In this document: piece by piece, positions 7,132 to 9,577 of the stretch
How positions within the stretch are numbered: position 1 is the first letter of the stretch
Layout: each line of letters starts with the position of its first letter
DNA from: Maritimibacter sp.
Lineage (GTDB): Bacteria; Pseudomonadota; Alphaproteobacteria; Rhodobacterales; Rhodobacteraceae
DNA length: 9,577 nucleotides
NCBI GenBank assembly: GCA_003520545.1
Contig: DOUP01000022.1
Location: 1-9,577, forward strand
Direction: 5' to 3'
Made by a program: the position numbers and the translations under genes
The notes under the pieces: generated by a model
Seen by the model: the letters and a program-made list of their open reading frames with translations, nothing else
The model's database searches: none
Told to the model about the DNA's origin: nothing

Positions 7132-7143
7132 GCAAACGTTTGC
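7132..7143. promoter_or_regulatory. LacI/GalR-type palindromic operator candidate
   Basis: GCAAACGTTTGC is a perfect 12-base palindrome with a central CG. It has the form of operators bound by LacI/GalR-family repressors and matches the core of the PurR box. It lies 51 bases before the ATG of the solute-binding protein gene, inside a 241-base gene-free gap (6954-7194), a proper place to control that gene. No LacI-type regulator is encoded in the window. The palindrome is seen directly; the regulator class is inferred from known operator consensus. Confidence 0.55.
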
Positions 7144-7194
7144 CCGGATAAGGGGTGTCGAGATCAGTATGGCCCAACAACCTTGGAGGTATTT

Positions 7195-7935
7195 ATGTCG
7201 GCTCTGAAGAATAAGATTGTTCCTGTCTGTGTTGCCCTGTGTGCACTTGGCACCTCGGTCCAGGCGGAAACGATCAGCGTCGCAACCGGCGACGACTGGC
7301 CGCCTTTCGCAGATAGCCAGATGGCGGGCGGCGGATATGCCAACCAGGTCGTCTCTGCAGTGCTGGAAGAAATGGGAGGCGACTTCAATATTGATGTCGT
7401 GCCCTGGACCCGCGCCTATGAAATGACCGTAACGGGAAATTACGACGCAACCTTCATCTGGTATGATACGCCCGAACGGCGCGCCGAGGTGAATTATACC
7501 GACCCGCTGATCGTGGTGAAAACCGTGGTGGTGATGAAAGCCGGTTCAGCCGACGGCCTGAATGGCCTCGGCGATCTCAACGGTCAGAGCGTCTGCATCC
7601 CGAAAGGCTATTCGGTCGTTCCCGATGTGCAGACCATGATCGACGCCGGGAAAATCACGCTGGCGCAACCGCCCGATCTGGTGGCCTGCCTGAAACAGGT
7701 GCAAGCCGGCCGCGTTGATGCGGTGATCGACGCCAGGGCCGTGCTCCTGGACGTTGCCAGTAAGAATGGCATCGCGGAAAGCGATCTGGCGGTTCTGCCC
7801 GATCCGATTGCGGAGGCGCCGATGTCTCTGCTGGTGAGCAAGAATATGGACGGCGGTGATGCGTTCCTGTCGCAATTCAACGCCGCGTTCCACAAACTCG
7901 AAGACGAAGGCGCGATCGCCGAGATCCTGCCCTGA
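7195..7935 (+). CDS. Periplasmic solute-binding protein, family 3 (amino-acid-binding type), orphan
   Basis: The 246-residue product starts with a Sec signal peptide (KNK, then hydrophobic 8-20, with probable cleavage after SVQA24). The mature part resembles family-3 bacterial extracellular solute-binding proteins, with the opening strand TISVATGDDWPPFAD (26-40), WTRAYEM (71-77), a DTPERRAEVNYTDPL segment (91-105) and the inter-lobe region LGDLNGQSVCIPKGY (125-139). It is predicted periplasmic, binding a small polar solute; the ligand cannot be read from sequence. Cysteines C134 and C165 in the second lobe could form a disulfide. The start is firm: GGAGGT at 7185-7190 lies just before the ATG. 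No permease or ATPase gene adjoins it, and the next gene is a chemoreceptor, so a sensing role is possible. Confidence 0.86.
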   Translation: MSALKNKIVPVCVALCALGTSVQAETISVATGDDWPPFADSQMAGGGYANQVVSAVLEEMGGDFNIDVVPWTRAYEMTVTGNYDATFIWYDTPERRAEVNYTDPLIVVKTVVVMKAGSADGLNGLGDLNGQSVCIPKGYSVVPDVQTMIDAGKITLAQPPDLVACLKQVQAGRVDAVIDARAVLLDVASKNGIAESDLAVLPDPIAEAPMSLLVSKNMDGGDAFLSQFNAAFHKLEDEGAIAEILP

Positions 7936-7942
7936 CCCTGAC

Positions 7943-7999
7943 GCGGGCCTTGCCCGCAACCCAAAAGGCGCCCCAGCTCAGACCGCTGCGCGGGGGCGC
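7943..7999 (+). terminator. GC-rich hairpins after the solute-binding protein gene
   Basis: GCGGGC (7943-7948) pairs with GCCCGC (7952-7957) around CTT, beginning 8 bases after the stop. A second stem pairs GCGCCCC (7968-7974) with GGGGCGC (7993-7999). Neither is followed by a T-tract, so these may stabilise the transcript end or act weakly. The remaining bases to 8187 show no gene and no clear promoter for the chemoreceptor. Confidence 0.4.
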
Positions 8000-8187
8000 G
8001 CTCCCTTCAGGGCGGATGGCCTCAGAATTTTGCCGCCTCTGTCCAGTCCCAATCTCTGCCGGCCTCGGCGGCACATCCGGCGCCCCATCCAAAAAAGATC
8101 GGGCCCTGCACGAGAATCCGGCTGCGATTATCCAGTTCTCAACAATTGCCAGCTACCAAGAACAGAGCCCCCTCTACGGAGTACGCC

Positions 8188-9577
8188 ATGTTGCGTAATA
8201 TGAGTATCAAGTTGAAGCTGCTCGTGCCCGGATTGATCGGGCTTGTCATGCTGATTGTTGCCAGCACAGTGTTCTGGCAAGCTAGGCTGGCCCTGACCCT
8301 GCAAAGCGGGTTTGACCAAAATATTCAGTTGGCACAGATTCTCCTTTATGAGCCCGTCACCGAGGCCGCTTGGAATTTCGACGCCGACGCGGCGAACGCC
8401 CAGCTCGACAGCCTGAAAACGCTGGATTCGTTCCTCTACGCACGGGTGATCGTTTCCGGCGAAACCTTCGCTTCGGTTTCGGCTGCGGAAGACTGGAACC
8501 CGGACTGGGATCAGCAAATCAGCGAGGCACTGAAACTCAACACGCCCGAAACACAGCTTGGCGAACCCGTTCTGAAACTGATTGACCTGAAACATGGCGA
8601 CAAAGAAGCGGGTCGGCTCGTCGTCGCCTTCAGCCGGGAACCCATCAATACAACGATCCATGATGCCAGTATCGAATCGGCAATCGTGGGGCTTGTCTCA
8701 TTCGTGGCTTTCGCCATCGTGCTCTACCTGATCGCGATCAGCGTCTCCGGCCCGATCCTGAAAATCATCCAGCCGGTGCAACGGATGCAAGAGGGTGAAA
8801 AAGATGTCGATATCCCGGGCGCCAAGCGGAAAGATGAAGTTGGGACGCTCGCCAAGGCTCTTGCATCGTTCCGAGATTCGATGATCGAAGCCGACCGGAT
8901 GGCACAGGAAAAACGCCAGGCCGAAGACGCCCGGCGAAAAGAAGATGCAGAGCGCGCCGAACGCGAACGCGCCGCCGAACGCGAAGCCGAACATCAGGAA
9001 ATGGAACGTCAGAAAGCGGAACAGCACCGCCTGCAGGAAGAAGCCAGGAAAGAAGCCGAACGCAGCGAACAGCGCGAACGCCAGCGTCAGCAACAGCAAA
9101 AAGTTGTGCAGGATCTTGGCGATGCGCTGCATGCTCTGGCCGAAGGCGATCTGAGGGTCGAATTGACCGCCTCCTTCCCGCCTGAATACGAGAAACTGCG
9201 GAAAGACTTCAATTCGGCGGTTCTGGCACTGCGCGGCACCGTTGAAAGCGTTTCAAACAATTCCGAGACGATCCGCAACATCTTTGCCGAGATCGCCGCC
9301 GCCTCAAATGATCTGGCCGTGCGGACGGAAAAACAGGCCGCGACGCTGGAAACCACGGCGCAGGCGCTCGACGGCATCACCAGCTCGATCGGCAACGACA
9401 CAAAGGCCGCTGAAGATGTCAGCCGCGCGGCGACGGAAACCCGCGACAATGCCAAGGAAGGCAGCGACGTGGTCGCCCGTGCGGTTGAAGCCATGCAAAA
9501 AATCCTGACCACCTCTGAAGACATTGCGCGCATCATCGGTTCGATCGACGGGATTGCCTTCCAAACCAACCTTCTGG
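8188..9577 (+). CDS. Methyl-accepting chemotaxis protein, 3' end beyond window (463 residues seen)
   Basis: The frame is open from the ATG at 8188 (GGAG 6 bases upstream) to the right edge. Layout: first membrane helix about 11-30; a periplasmic sensor region of about 135 residues with an AAWNFD motif (60-65); second membrane helix about 166-186; HAMP about 187-238 (VSGPI, then DEVGTLAKALASF); a charged coiled coil rich in Ala, Glu, Arg, Lys and Gln, about 235-305; a second HAMP about 306-357 (LGDALHALAEGDL); then the start of the methylation helix and signalling domain. The window ends at GIAFQTNLL, immediately before the conserved hairpin tip that contacts CheA and CheW. It senses a periplasmic signal and controls the CheA kinase. 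An alternative ATG at 8200 would drop four residues. The ligand is unknown. Confidence 0.95.
   Translation, partial: MLRNMSIKLKLLVPGLIGLVMLIVASTVFWQARLALTLQSGFDQNIQLAQILLYEPVTEAAWNFDADAANAQLDSLKTLDSFLYARVIVSGETFASVSAAEDWNPDWDQQISEALKLNTPETQLGEPVLKLIDLKHGDKEAGRLVVAFSREPINTTIHDASIESAIVGLVSFVAFAIVLYLIAISVSGPILKIIQPVQRMQEGEKDVDIPGAKRKDEVGTLAKALASFRDSMIEADRMAQEKRQAEDARRKEDAERAERERAAEREAEHQEMERQKAEQHRLQEEARKEAERSEQRERQRQQQQKVVQDLGDALHALAEGDLRVELTASFPPEYEKLRKDFNSAVLALRGTVESVSNNSETIRNIFAEIAAASNDLAVRTEKQAATLETTAQALDGITSSIGNDTKAAEDVSRAATETRDNAKEGSDVVARAVEAMQKILTTSEDIARIIGSIDGIAFQTNLL

Noticed and set aside
6973..7194. 74-residue extension of the solute-binding protein
   Set aside because: It would bury the signal peptide in the interior and cross the palindrome. 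The ATG at 7195 has GGAGGT directly before it.
7950..8198. Open frames of 70-115 codons between the binding protein and the MCP
   Set aside because: They overlap one another in different frames, lack ribosome sites, run into the MCP start, and show proline/arginine-rich composition without any recognisable motif.

Overview
The window looks like chromosomal DNA of an alphaproteobacterium, most likely a member of the Rhodobacteraceae. This is inferred from the high-GC coding style, the tight dapF-mtaB pair, a TTGAC-type promoter before a tRNA gene, and protein motifs typical of that group. No database search was possible.

Left part (about 1-3053) is housekeeping. A leftward operon dapF > mtaB > paiB-like (2838 down to 125) encodes diaminopimelate epimerase, a tRNA methylthiotransferase and an FMN-binding PaiB-family protein. 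dapF and mtaB overlap by one base, and mtaB and the paiB-like gene are 3 bases apart. Divergent from dapF is a complete tRNA-Lys(TTT) gene with an encoded CCA end.

Centre (about 3054-6953) looks acquired. Directly behind the tRNA lies the 3' end of a tyrosine recombinase gene, truncated at its 5' side and frameshifted by a 22-bp tandem duplication. This is the scar of an integrative element that used the tRNA-Lys gene. Beyond a short gene-free junction is a rightward three-gene potassium-uptake operon. It holds a single-RCK gating subunit (KtrA type), a KtrB-type pore protein and a second, TrkH-type pore protein. One RCK gene serving two different pore types is the most unusual gene arrangement in the window. 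By eye this block is less GC-rich than the dapF block.

Right part (about 6954-9577) is sensory. A perfect 12-bp palindrome with the CG-centred form of LacI/GalR operators precedes a secreted family-3 solute-binding protein that has no ABC permease or ATPase beside it. Next comes a membrane chemoreceptor (MCP) with two HAMP domains separated by a long charged coiled coil. It runs off the right edge just before the conserved tip of its signalling hairpin. The solute-binding protein may feed ligand information to this receptor, but that is inference from adjacency.

Of possible new systems, the best candidates are the ktrA-ktrB-trkH cassette at a decayed integration site and the orphan binding protein/MCP pair. 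All individual protein families are known.
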